From contig JAHITJ010000218.1 in assembly GCA_018817795.1 (NCBI GenBank), positions 1 through 41,869 on the forward strand: a DNA stretch of 41,869 nt. Direction: 5' to 3'. Position numbers and translations under genes: made by a program. The notes beneath the pieces are model-generated. The model had not been told where the DNA came from. It did no database searches and was given only the letters and a program-made list of their open reading frames with translations. How positions within the stretch are numbered: position 1 is the stretch's first letter; every line of letters begins with the position of its first letter. Below, piece after piece: positions 1 through 13,524 of this stretch. Source of the stretch: Myxococcota bacterium (GTDB lineage: Bacteria; Myxococcota_A; Polyangia; HGW-17).

Positions 1-478
1 ACGAGACCAGGATGTTCTGGGGGCTGATGTCGCGATGGATGATGTTCAGCGGGTTGTTGGACGAGTCCACCATGCGGTGCGCGTAGTCCAGGCCCGTCAG
101 CGTCTGCCGGATGATGAACAGGGCGAACTCCAGCGGCAGCTTCTGGTTGGATTTGCGCAGCGCACGCATCATCGTCGAGACATCCTTGCCGTGGATGTAC
201 TCCATGGTGATGCAGTACGTCTCCCCGATCTGCTCGAAGTACAACACCTGGCAGATGTTGGGATGGAGCATGTTGGAGACGAGCCGTGCCTCGTCCTTGA
301 GAGAGGCCACCATGTCGGCGTCCTCGGCAAGGTGGCTGTGCAGCATCTTCAGCGCGACGAGCTTCTCGAAGCCTGCGGCCCCCTTCATGCGGGCCTTGAA
401 GACCTCGGCCATGCCGCCCCGGGCAATGCGTTCAACCAATTCGTAATTGCCGTACTGCTTAGCGGTCATCAGTGACAT
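1..478 (-). CDS. Ser/Thr protein kinase, N-terminal part (cut by window edge)
   Basis: The 159 visible codons encode the N lobe and start of the C lobe of a Hanks-type Ser/Thr kinase, which phosphorylates proteins using ATP. Visible are the glycine loop (RIARGGMAEVFKAR, about residues 17-30), the ATP-anchoring lysine in VALKML (K44), a hinge-like MEYIHG and the catalytic loop HRDISPQNIL just before the window edge. The HRDISPQN form is common in myxobacterial kinases. The DFG motif and everything beyond lie outside the window. The start ATG at 478 lies 6 bases after the stop of the TPR-like gene and an AGGA overlaps that stop, so translation is probably coupled. A second in-frame ATG sits at 469. 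Assignment to the kinase family is secure; the target is unknown. Confidence 0.93.
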   Translation of the reverse strand, partial: MSLMTAKQYGNYELVERIARGGMAEVFKARMKGAAGFEKLVALKMLHSHLAEDADMVASLKDEARLVSNMLHPNICQVLYFEQIGETYCITMEYIHGKDVSTMMRALRKSNQKLPLEFALFIIRQTLTGLDYAHRMVDSSNNPLNIIHRDISPQNILVS

Positions 479-484
479 CCAATC

Positions 485-5144
<4,660 letters not shown>

Positions 5145-5148
<4 letters not shown>

Positions 5149-8090
5149 GGCGAAAAATAGCAGATCTGCTCCCACCGGGTCTTCAGTTCCGGCGTGGCGC
5201 GAAGCGTGATCGATACCCGATTCTTCCCTTCGAACAGGGGAATCTTCGGAGCAATGTTGAGCTCGGTGCGGCCGCTCCCGGACGCCACCATGACCTTGGC
5301 GTACCGACCCTGGCTTCCGAACACCTCCACCGTGGCGTCAAGGATCTGACGGGGATGCGACAGCCGGGCCGTGAGATCGACGGGGCTGTTCTGGTTGCGC
5401 AGCGGCAGGTCGCGGATCACCTCGATCCTGGGACCCTGGATCTGCCAGATCGGGATCCATCGGGGCGACAGCAGCGGCACGCTGTCTGCTGCGACCAGGT
5501 TGCCTGAGCTGCGCAGCGCGAAGGCGGTGCGGTCGGGTGCGAGCTGGATCTTGACCCACTGTCCCTGAGAGCCGATGACCGGGAAGGTGGCGCCGGCGCT
5601 GGCCAGGCCGATGACCATGGACTCCGGCTCGGCGCCGCTGACGAGGGCGGTGTTTCTGGGGAACTGGAAGATGCCGCCGACCTCGATCGGGCCGGGCGCA
5701 GAAGGACGAACGACCAACGGCACCTGGGCATCGAACTGGCGTGCAAACCGTGGCTCTTCGAGGCGAAGCAACAGGCCCGGGCCTGATGCACGTGCATCCG
5801 AACGGGCGGTCACGATGAAGTCGTGGGATCGGGTCTCCTGCGGAAGGAGTCGGCTGATCAGGAAGCGGTTCTCCGCGATTTCAATGCTCTCCGGAGACAG
5901 CACCTTGAGCCCGAGGACGACCGAGTCGGCCGCCACGATGCCCGTATTCATCACGTAGATCCGAAGGCGGCCCTTCTCGCCTGGCTGCAGCAAGCCGTCA
6001 CCGTTGCCCGCCAGATCGTCCATGAAGTGGTAATGAATCTGGTACTCGGGCCGGGAGGCTGGCGCAATGGCAATCCAGGTCTGGAGATCGGCGGGCAGGA
6101 CCCTGGGCTCCTCGCCGGAGATCGGTGTGGGGCTGAAAAAGCGGACCGTCAGCGGCCAGATCCCGCGGGGATGGTTGGCATCGACGGGATAGGTGAAGGC
6201 CACGGTGCGCTGCTCCCCGGGATCGAGATGGCCGAACAGGTATTCCCGGGCCGGGCTCTCGGGTGTGTTCTGGATGACGGCGCCGACACGAAACACCGGC
6301 GATGTGCCGAGATTGACCAGTGTGACGATGCCCGCCAGGGTCTGACCGGCCTGAATCGTACCGTCCCCGTTGAGCCGAAGGCGGGCCTCGAGCCTGGCCT
6401 TGCCCGTCCCGGGGTTTCCCAGGGTCCAGTCCACGCCCTTCTTTCCCAGTTGCTCGATCAGCCCGAGCATCGCCTGATCCGATTCGCCGTGACTCCAGGC
6501 GACGACCGGCTCGCGCTCCCACTCGACATGCTGGCGCGGCAGGATCAGCAGACGGCGGGCCGCGTCGGTCAGTTCCGTGGGCGCCTGATTGTCCGAGTCC
6601 TGCACGTTGGCACCCTCAAGCCGCTGGGACACCACCTGCACCGTGACCCAGGGCGGCACATCGGGCTGTCCCACCAGGGGTGCGGGCTCGGCACCGGAAC
6701 TCCGGTTGCGCTGGAACAGTTCGTGCGGGTTGTGGTCGAGATCCAGGATCTGCACCGCGACATGCGGCTTGACACCCAGCGACTGGATGGCCAAGATCCC
6801 GCCAGCAAGGTAGTGAGCGATGGTCATCTTGAGCGCGGAGTCGTCGTCGAACTCGTTGACCATCTGGATGCTGCCCTTGCCGAAGGAGGTCTCCCCCATG
6901 ACCAGGGCGCGCCGATGCACCTTGAGCGCGCCGGCGAGGATTTCGGCTGCCGAGGCGCTGCCCTGGTTGACCAGCACGATCATGGGCTGGTGCCAGATCG
7001 CGCTGTGCAGACTGGCCCTGCGCACCTCGCTGACGCGCCGCTTCTGCCCCACCGCGGAATAGATGATTCCCTCGGTGAGAAAAAGGTCGGCACATTTTTC
7101 TGCTTGGTGCAGCAGGCCGCCGGGATTGTTGTACAGGTCGAGGATCAACCCCCTGGCGTTGTCGGCCTTGAGCTTCTCGAGGTGCTGCTCAAGCTCCGCG
7201 GTCGTGCTCTGGGAAAACTGCCGGATACGCACATAGCCAATATGGCCCGGCAGCATCTGGGAGGTCACGGAACTGAGCCTGATGATGGAGCGCTCCAGCG
7301 TGAAATGGACCCACTGAGGCTCGGATGGACGCTCAATCCACACAGACACCGTCGTACCCGGCTTGCCCCGCAGGTAATTGACGGCCTCGGAAAGCGTCGT
7401 GTTGGTCACGGACACGTCCCCGATCCGCACAATGCGGTCTCCAGGCAGGATGCCGGCCTTTGCGGCAGGGGTTCCGTCCATCGGAGCGATGACCGTCAGA
7501 TAGCCGTCCTTCACCGTCACCACGATGCCCACGCCTGAGAAGGACCCCTGGGTCCCGGTCTTCAGTTCGCGGTACACCTCCGGAGGAAGCAGCGCCGTGT
7601 GCGAATCGAGGGTCGCCAGCATGCCGTTGATCACGTCGATCTCCCGCAGGGCCGGATCGAAATCGGGCGACCGTGCCAGCAACTGGAAGACCTGCTGCAC
7701 CGCGTTGAACAGATCCAGCGGTTCCAGGATCTCACTGAGATGGAATCTCTCCTCGCGGCTTCCCGCCACGACGCGGACCTCGTCGCCGGCGACGCTGGTG
7801 ATGAACTCCGGCGTCGTGCGTTCGAGCACGTGCACGGCCGCGAGAAACATGCGCTGGGGATCCATGCGCCCGGGATCTATGTAGTCCTCCTTGACCCGCA
7901 GCAGCACGGTGCTTAGCATGGAAAGGCGAGCGCCCTTCTTCATCGGATGGGCCGCCCGGATCCGCTGCGCCTGTTCGCGGGGCGAAGGCCGGCCCACGAC
8001 GGCCAGCATTCCCGCCAGAATCACCGAAACGATCGGTGCCCAGAACAGGACCCGGAACCGCCATGCGAAAAAAGGGTGAGGATGGGACAC
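5145..8090 (-). CDS. S41 family PDZ serine protease, large form
   Basis: A 981-residue carboxy-terminal-processing (Tsp/CtpA-type) protease, probably anchored by an N-terminal helix (residues 14-33) with its body in the periplasm. A PDZ domain spans about residues 180-255 (GVGIVVTVKDGYL, GILPGDRIVRIGD). The S41 catalytic domain covers about 270-430, with the nucleophile in NQGSASAAEI (S380) and the general base in GETSFGKG (K405), spaced 25 residues apart as in the family. The last 500 or so residues contain beta-rich repeats with NPG/LNPGE-like turns, resembling CARDB-type adhesion modules. The layout resembles the MXAN_5808-type proteases of myxobacteria. Start is GTG 8090 with no clear ribosome-binding site, 7 bases after the zinc-ribbon gene. 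Confidence 0.93.
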
Positions 8091-8097
8091 AGTTTAA

Positions 8098-8787
8098 TCA
8101 ACTAAGGAAGCGGCGCATCGCCCCGAGAAAACCCAGCAGCAGCGCACCGCCGCCGAGAAACAGGCTGCCGTGGAAGAATGGCATGAACGCCCTCTCCGGC
8201 GGATTACCGACGACCAGCAGATATACACACAGGGCTGCAGCTCCGAACAGGAGCACGAGGTGCAGCAACTGGGCCCACAGACCGAGCCGCATGCCGATGC
8301 GGATCAACAGGAACAACGCGGAGAACGTCCCCATCAGCGCCACCCAGAGACCGTCGGTCTCGTAGCCGGAGACCCATACATCGTTCTTCAGGTCGTGGTA
8401 CCAGGGGGTAAAGCAGAAGAATATCGTCGCCACCAGGAGCCAGAATGCTCCCTTCTCGAGGAAGTTCAAACGGCCGTGTACATACCAGAAGTTGCGGGTG
8501 AGGTTGGAGATGTCGTCCCCGGACGGTTCCTCCAGTGCGGCTGGCTTGGGTTCCTTGACCCGCTTGCGCGTGGAGCTCTCGAGCAGCGGGTTGGAAACGA
8601 TGCGCGTGCTCTTCTGGAACTCCGGATCGACAGCCACAATCGACGTCGCGTTGCCGCCGCCACCGTAATTGGGGATCTCGTTTTCTCCGGTCTGTTCGGC
8701 GTTCGGATCGAAATGGATGTAGTTGCCGCAGGCTGGACACAGTTCCCAGCGATCATCCACGGCATCACCGCAATGTGGGCAGATCAT
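8098..8787 (-). CDS. Zinc-ribbon membrane protein
   Basis: A 229-residue protein that opens with a double CxxC zinc ribbon (CPHCGD, CPACGN; residues 3-21). A flexible, charged linker of about 90 residues follows, then four predicted membrane helices (about residues 113-225). This arrangement is common among bacterial membrane proteins whose cytosolic zinc ribbon may bind protein or nucleic acid, but I recognise no specific family. The ATG overlaps the ligA stop as ATGA, and GGTGAAG precedes the start. It stands between ligA and the S41 protease in one co-directional run. Confidence 0.8.
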   Translation of the reverse strand: MICPHCGDAVDDRWELCPACGNYIHFDPNAEQTGENEIPNYGGGGNATSIVAVDPEFQKSTRIVSNPLLESSTRKRVKEPKPAALEEPSGDDISNLTRNFWYVHGRLNFLEKGAFWLLVATIFFCFTPWYHDLKNDVWVSGYETDGLWVALMGTFSALFLLIRIGMRLGLWAQLLHLVLLFGAAALCVYLLVVGNPPERAFMPFFHGSLFLGGGALLLGFLGAMRRFLS

Positions 8788-11039
8788 ATTTCTTCACCTT
8801 CCAGCAGGCGGACCAGTTCCGCCTCGCCCAGTCTCTTTATATCAGATTTTTTCTCGTTTATCAGTCTCTCGTATTCGACGACCTTTTTCGGGGTGGGCCT
8901 TTCCCCTGTGACAAAGTAGTCGCACTTCTCGGTCGGGCTCACGCGGGTGACTCCGCCGAGCTCCTGGATTCTGGCGACATACTCCGTCCGGTGCTTCCCG
9001 AGCTTCCCGGTGATACAGAAGACTTTTCCCAGCAGCGGCTTCTGGCCAGAGCCAGTATCGGAAAACTCCAGGCCCAGTCCACGAAAGTCCTCGAGCATGC
9101 GGACGACCCAGGCCCGTTTGAAATATTCAACGATCTCCGCCTGAAGTTTGTCCCCGATCCCGGAGATGTTTTTTACTTCCTGCTCCCTCACGATCCGTTC
9201 CGACTTGGCGAAATCGACGAACTTCTCCAGGGTGCCGAAGTGGCCGGCGAGAAACCGGGCGTTGACCGCGCCCACACCATTGATTCCAATGGCAAATATA
9301 AATCGGGCCAGGGTCGTCTCCCGGCTCTTCTTTATGGCGGCCAGAAGCTGGCTGACGCTTTTGCCGGCGAAGCCCTCGATCGTGATGAGCTGGTCCTCGC
9401 GCAGACCGTACAGGTCGAATGGACTGCGGATAAAACCCGCCTCGACCAGCCTTGTGACGATCATCTCACCGAGCTGGTCAATGTTCAGCGCGTTGCGGGA
9501 GACGAAATGGATGATCCGCTCGGTGATCTGCGCCTTGCAGCCTTCTTCGTTCGGACAGGTGAGGAACGCTTCCTTCAATTCACCCGTTTTGGCCGCCTCT
9601 TCGAACTCGATGTCACCAGCATCTCCAGGCACTGAGGGAAATTCATCCTTCATCCTCTTGCGGAGTTCGTTCAGTTTGGGCTTGGTTATCTCCAGGGGAT
9701 CCCTGACCAGCTCTGAAGCACAGGACGGACACGACGCCGGAGGAGCCACGATCGACTCTCCACGTGGACGGGTGCCGTCGACTCCGACGATCTGGGGAAT
9801 GATCTCACCTTTTTTCTCAATGAAGACCATGTCGCCGATGCGCAGCTTCCTGACGCGGATGAAGGCCCAGTTGTGAAGGGAGGCGCGGGCGACGGTCGTG
9901 CCCCCGACGAACACGGGCTCCACATTGGCCACCGGCGTGATGATGCCGGTCCGGCCGACCTGCGCGTCGACGCTGATCAACCGCGTGAGGGCCCGCTCCG
10001 CCTCGAATTTGAAGGCGACGGCCCAGCGAGGGGACTTGGCCGTCCTGCCGAGCAATTTCCACAGTTCTGTGCGGTTGACCTTGATGACCAGGCCGTCCAT
10101 GGGGAAGTCCAGCCCGGCGCGCCGGCGATCCCAGCGCTCGATGACTTCCAGGATCTCCTCGACCGAGGCGGCCTCCGTCGGCTCGGCAGGGACGGAGAAG
10201 CCCAGTTTTTCCAGAAACAGAAGGTTCTCCCGCTGAGTGCTCCGGAGATGGTCCGAGGGAACCTCGTAGAAGACCGCCGACAGGTTCATCTCGGAGATGG
10301 GATTCTTCTTGTCCTCAATGGGAGCCTCCGCATCGAACAGGGACATCTGCCGGGCGGCCTTGACGGCTTTCTTCTGCAATTCGAGTTGATGGATGGCACC
10401 ACCGACGGCGTTTCTCGGATTGACCAGGGGTTCGAGACCCTCGGCCAGCCTCCGGTCGTTGAGCGTCCGGAAGTCAGAGTAATTCAAAAAGATCTCGCCG
10501 CGGACGGTGATGTCGATCGGTTCGGACAGGGTACCGGGCACTCTCCCGATGGCCAGGACGTTGGCCGTCACGTTCTCCCCGGTGACGCCGTCGCCACGGG
10601 TGACGGCGCGCTTGAGCCGGCCCTGCTCATAGATGCACTCGATGCTGATGCCGTCGATCTTGGGTTCGACAAGATAGCCGAGCTCACCCTTGAAGACATC
10701 GTTCTTCTCGTCACTCTCGCGCAGGAAGGTCCGCAGCGTTTTTTCGAATTTCCTGAGGTCCTCCGGGTCATATAGGTTGTCCAGGCTCAGCATTGGCACC
10801 GCCCGGGTGACCTTCTCGAAGCGCGTGACCTCGGGCAGCGGAGCTCCCACCTGCTGGGTCGGGGAGGCCGGTGTCACCAGCTCGGGGGCGGCGGTCTCGA
10901 GCTCCCGCAGCTCCTGCACGAGGGCGTCATATTCCCGGTCGGAGATCTCGGGATGGTTCAGTACGTAGTATGCTTGGTTGTGCGACCGGATACGTTCGCA
11001 CAGGAACGCGTGGCGGGCCGCGATGACCGGGTCTGTCAT
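8784..11039 (-). CDS. ligA: NAD-dependent DNA ligase
   Basis: A 751-residue ligase that seals nicks using NAD+. The order is complete: Ia domain (HNQAYYVLNHPEISDREYD), adenylation domain with catalytic lysine in EPKIDG (K127), TRGDGVTGENVT, MDGLVIKVN, OB fold (VGRTGIITPVANVEPV), zinc finger, helix-hairpin-helix region and a C-terminal BRCT domain (about 665-751). It is longer than the usual 670 or so residues. One cause is a Lys/Ala-rich insert near 225-250. The other is about 40 extra residues inside the zinc finger, between CPSC (437-440) and C495/C501. The start at ATG 11039 is preceded by GAAGGGGAG. The end overlaps the next gene by 4 bases. Confidence 0.97.
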   Translation of the reverse strand: MTDPVIAARHAFLCERIRSHNQAYYVLNHPEISDREYDALVQELRELETAAPELVTPASPTQQVGAPLPEVTRFEKVTRAVPMLSLDNLYDPEDLRKFEKTLRTFLRESDEKNDVFKGELGYLVEPKIDGISIECIYEQGRLKRAVTRGDGVTGENVTANVLAIGRVPGTLSEPIDITVRGEIFLNYSDFRTLNDRRLAEGLEPLVNPRNAVGGAIHQLELQKKAVKAARQMSLFDAEAPIEDKKNPISEMNLSAVFYEVPSDHLRSTQRENLLFLEKLGFSVPAEPTEAASVEEILEVIERWDRRRAGLDFPMDGLVIKVNRTELWKLLGRTAKSPRWAVAFKFEAERALTRLISVDAQVGRTGIITPVANVEPVFVGGTTVARASLHNWAFIRVRKLRIGDMVFIEKKGEIIPQIVGVDGTRPRGESIVAPPASCPSCASELVRDPLEITKPKLNELRKRMKDEFPSVPGDAGDIEFEEAAKTGELKEAFLTCPNEEGCKAQITERIIHFVSRNALNIDQLGEMIVTRLVEAGFIRSPFDLYGLREDQLITIEGFAGKSVSQLLAAIKKSRETTLARFIFAIGINGVGAVNARFLAGHFGTLEKFVDFAKSERIVREQEVKNISGIGDKLQAEIVEYFKRAWVVRMLEDFRGLGLEFSDTGSGQKPLLGKVFCITGKLGKHRTEYVARIQELGGVTRVSPTEKCDYFVTGERPTPKKVVEYERLINEKKSDIKRLGEAELVRLLEGEEI

Positions 11040-11062
11040 GGAACTGCTGGACTCCCCTTCGA

Positions 11063-11968
11063 CTAATCTTCGACTTCCTCGATGATCTCGATGTCGTCCT
11101 CTTCAAGCACGCCTTCATCCTCGACCACCTGATCCCAGGCGAGTTTCTGCCCCGTGAAGCAGCCCGCTTCGATCGTGACCGAGAAGACCAGTCCGCGGAA
11201 GTGGGTGTCGATCGCGTCGTTGATTTCGGCGAAGACCTCGTTGACCTCGGCAGGATTCTCGATCACCCGCTTCCAGTCCGGCAGTGGGCCATACTCCACC
11301 ACCGAGGAGTAGAAGAACTCGCGGCCCGTCTTGAACAGCAGTTCGAAACGCTCGGTCTCGGCCTGGATGTTCCGCAGACCCGCCTTGTTCATCCAATCGA
11401 TGACGGTATCGGCGGTGGGATAGTGCGCGGCCTCGTAATCATCGAGGCGCTTGAGCAGATCGTACTTGTCACGCTTGGTGAGGATTTCCCGGTAGATGTC
11501 GAAGAACTCCATCCAGGAACCGGAAAGCGGCAGGGTCACCGCCACGGTTCCCGAGGAGCGGGTCACGCGGGAGAACTCGATGAGGTTGCGCCAGGGCTTT
11601 CCGTAGTTCATCAGGCCCACATTGCTATAGGACAGGTCGTAAACTTCGTCGGCGAACGACAGTCCCTTGGCCGGATTCTCATTGCGGAAGAACAGCCGTT
11701 TTCCGAAGAAGTCCACGGCCTTCTTGCGCGCCTCGTCGAGCAGCGGACCGACGTTGTCTATCGCGATGATGCGGGCTCGGCTGTCGGGATTGGAACGCAT
11801 GAAGTCCACAGCGGGATAGCCGGTGCCACACAGCACGTCGAGCACCATCCCCTCGGTCGGGAACGTGACGTTTCGCATCAGAAGCTTGCCAAACTTCGCA
11901 GACCAGGTAGGCATGATCTCCTTGTCGTACACTTTGGCCATCTTCTCGAGTTGCGTACTGCCTGACAC
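11063..11968 (-). CDS. SAM-dependent methyltransferase-like protein
   Basis: A 301-residue cytosolic protein with a class I Rossmann methyltransferase core: motif I VLDVLCGTGYPAVDF (about 42-56), an acidic strand-end residue in IIAIDN (D71), and NVGLMNY then EFSRVTRSSGTVAVTLPL as the motif IV/V region. The substrate cannot be read from the sequence. The last 20 or so residues are almost purely acidic. I chose GTG 11968 because GGAGG lies 5 bases upstream. The same frame stays open further upstream but runs into the preceding gene. An ATG at 11941 is an alternative. ligA begins 23 bases downstream, so the two are probably co-transcribed. Confidence 0.85.
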   Translation of the reverse strand: MSGSTQLEKMAKVYDKEIMPTWSAKFGKLLMRNVTFPTEGMVLDVLCGTGYPAVDFMRSNPDSRARIIAIDNVGPLLDEARKKAVDFFGKRLFFRNENPAKGLSFADEVYDLSYSNVGLMNYGKPWRNLIEFSRVTRSSGTVAVTLPLSGSWMEFFDIYREILTKRDKYDLLKRLDDYEAAHYPTADTVIDWMNKAGLRNIQAETERFELLFKTGREFFYSSVVEYGPLPDWKRVIENPAEVNEVFAEINDAIDTHFRGLVFSVTIEAGCFTGQKLAWDQVVEDEGVLEEDDIEIIEEVED

Positions 11969-12057
11969 ATTCACCTCCAGCTGAATTCCGCCGGGTATTC
12001 CTTGGAAAGGGTTCCCCAGGTAACCCAATGGGTAGCACAATCCGGGCACCCTGCCAA

Positions 12058-13524
12058 CTATTGATTGATTGAACGGGGGTTTTTTGGAGGGTCGACAACC
12101 TTGAGCAGGTGTCTCAGGAGCGAACTGAGGGATCGGCCCGGAGGATCGACCCGTTCCGCGGGCATCCTGAGCCATCCCCGGAACCAGGGGGCAGCCGCCC
12201 ATACACCCCGGTAATCCCTCGGTGTACAACTGATCCTGCCGGGGCCGCAGCGACCCAGGACCGTTCCAGGAGCCAGGTCCAGCCGATAACCTCCGGGGAC
12301 CGGGTAGAGATGATGGTTCCGATCCGGTGTCAGGTCCACCTGGGCCAGCGCCTGCTCGAGCCGCCGTCTCGGTCCTGGACCCGGATCTTCCCACAGGAAC
12401 AGGACGCTGCCGTCGCCGGGAACGATCGCCGATGCGTCCACACGGGAGAACGCCTCGGGCGGAATCACCCGTGTCACGGGAACGACCGGACCCACGCCCG
12501 CCAGCGCCACATGGTGCCCGGAGGAGAGCCGATCGCGCACGAACGCCTGCACCTCGAAGCCTGCTTCGTCGAGGAGATCCTCCTCCCATGAACCCGGAGC
12601 CTGCCCCAGGGCCAGCTTGAGGTCCGCCAAGGGATGGATCGCAGCCAGGGTCCATGGGGCGGGCCGCTGGACGATCGCTGCAAATAGCGCGCGCAGGGAG
12701 CCCCGGATGAAGCCCGCCTGCATGTGAATGTCCAGCTCACCGTCGCGCAGGGCGATCCAGTCCGCCGGACCGAACACCGCATCGGCGACGGGCCCCTCCC
12801 GATGCCAGACGACACGTCCGTCCTCGATCTTCAGGATGCCCAGGCTGACGGCCCACCAGCGATCGTCCTGCTGCCAGATCCAGGTCCCCACTTGATCCTG
12901 CCCGAGCCCGGCCGTGGCCACGGGCGTGATCCGACCGCCTGGCCCCGGCTGACCCACGGGGGGCATGAAGTCCAGCCTTACGGGTCCCGGACACCCCCGC
13001 ACCCGCACCACCTGGAGGCGCTCCCCGTCCCGATCCGTCCAGACGACCTCCCCCGGACAGGGCACGACCTCGGCTCGGGCACGTCGCGTCCGCGAGGGCC
13101 GGACCATCCATCGCCCCGGCTCCGTGTCGTCCACGTGACCCAGGCGGGGCGCCCACACCTGCGTCCGGTGTCCGGTAACCGGCAGCTCCACGCCCAACGC
13201 CGCCGAGGAGGCCGGCTGCTCCCGACCATGTGCCACCAGACGCTCCGCAAACAGGTTGTGCAACGCCGTACCGGCGGCCAGCTGGACGAACGCTGCTGCA
13301 GGGGTCGCCTCGAACACCGGAAACTCCACGGCAGGCCCCAGCCCGTCAAAATCAAAACGATCGGGCCCGAATCCCGGCAGGAAAAGCACCGTCACGGGCC
13401 TCGGGTCATCCTTCCCGGCCCCTTCCTGTCGTGGCCGGTCCACCGCACCCGGCCTGGCTTCTCCGGGCGCCTCCCTCACACAGGAAAGCAGCATCCATCC
13501 CATCAGCACGATCAATCTCCGCAT
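12058..13524 (-). CDS. Hypothetical lipoprotein
   Basis: A 488-residue protein with a short signal sequence ending in a lipobox (MGWMLLSC, Cys 15), so it is probably a lipoprotein. The rest is rich in Pro, Gly and Arg. LFLPGFGPDRFDFDGLGPA near residue 50, together with later histidine and aspartate motifs, faintly recalls a hydrolase or alkaline-phosphatase-like fold, but no family is recognised. Its ATG lies inside the end of comEC (13-base overlap), so the two are translationally coupled. An 88-base gap separates it from the methyltransferase gene. Confidence 0.75.
   Translation of the reverse strand: MRRLIVLMGWMLLSCVREAPGEARPGAVDRPRQEGAGKDDPRPVTVLFLPGFGPDRFDFDGLGPAVEFPVFEATPAAAFVQLAAGTALHNLFAERLVAHGREQPASSAALGVELPVTGHRTQVWAPRLGHVDDTEPGRWMVRPSRTRRARAEVVPCPGEVVWTDRDGERLQVVRVRGCPGPVRLDFMPPVGQPGPGGRITPVATAGLGQDQVGTWIWQQDDRWWAVSLGILKIEDGRVVWHREGPVADAVFGPADWIALRDGELDIHMQAGFIRGSLRALFAAIVQRPAPWTLAAIHPLADLKLALGQAPGSWEEDLLDEAGFEVQAFVRDRLSSGHHVALAGVGPVVPVTRVIPPEAFSRVDASAIVPGDGSVLFLWEDPGPGPRRRLEQALAQVDLTPDRNHHLYPVPGGYRLDLAPGTVLGRCGPGRISCTPRDYRGVWAAAPWFRGWLRMPAERVDPPGRSLSSLLRHLLKVVDPPKNPRSINQ

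Noticed and set aside
5823-7538. Long plus-strand frame opposite the S41 protease
   Set aside because: The minus-strand protease has clear catalytic motifs; the plus frame has none.
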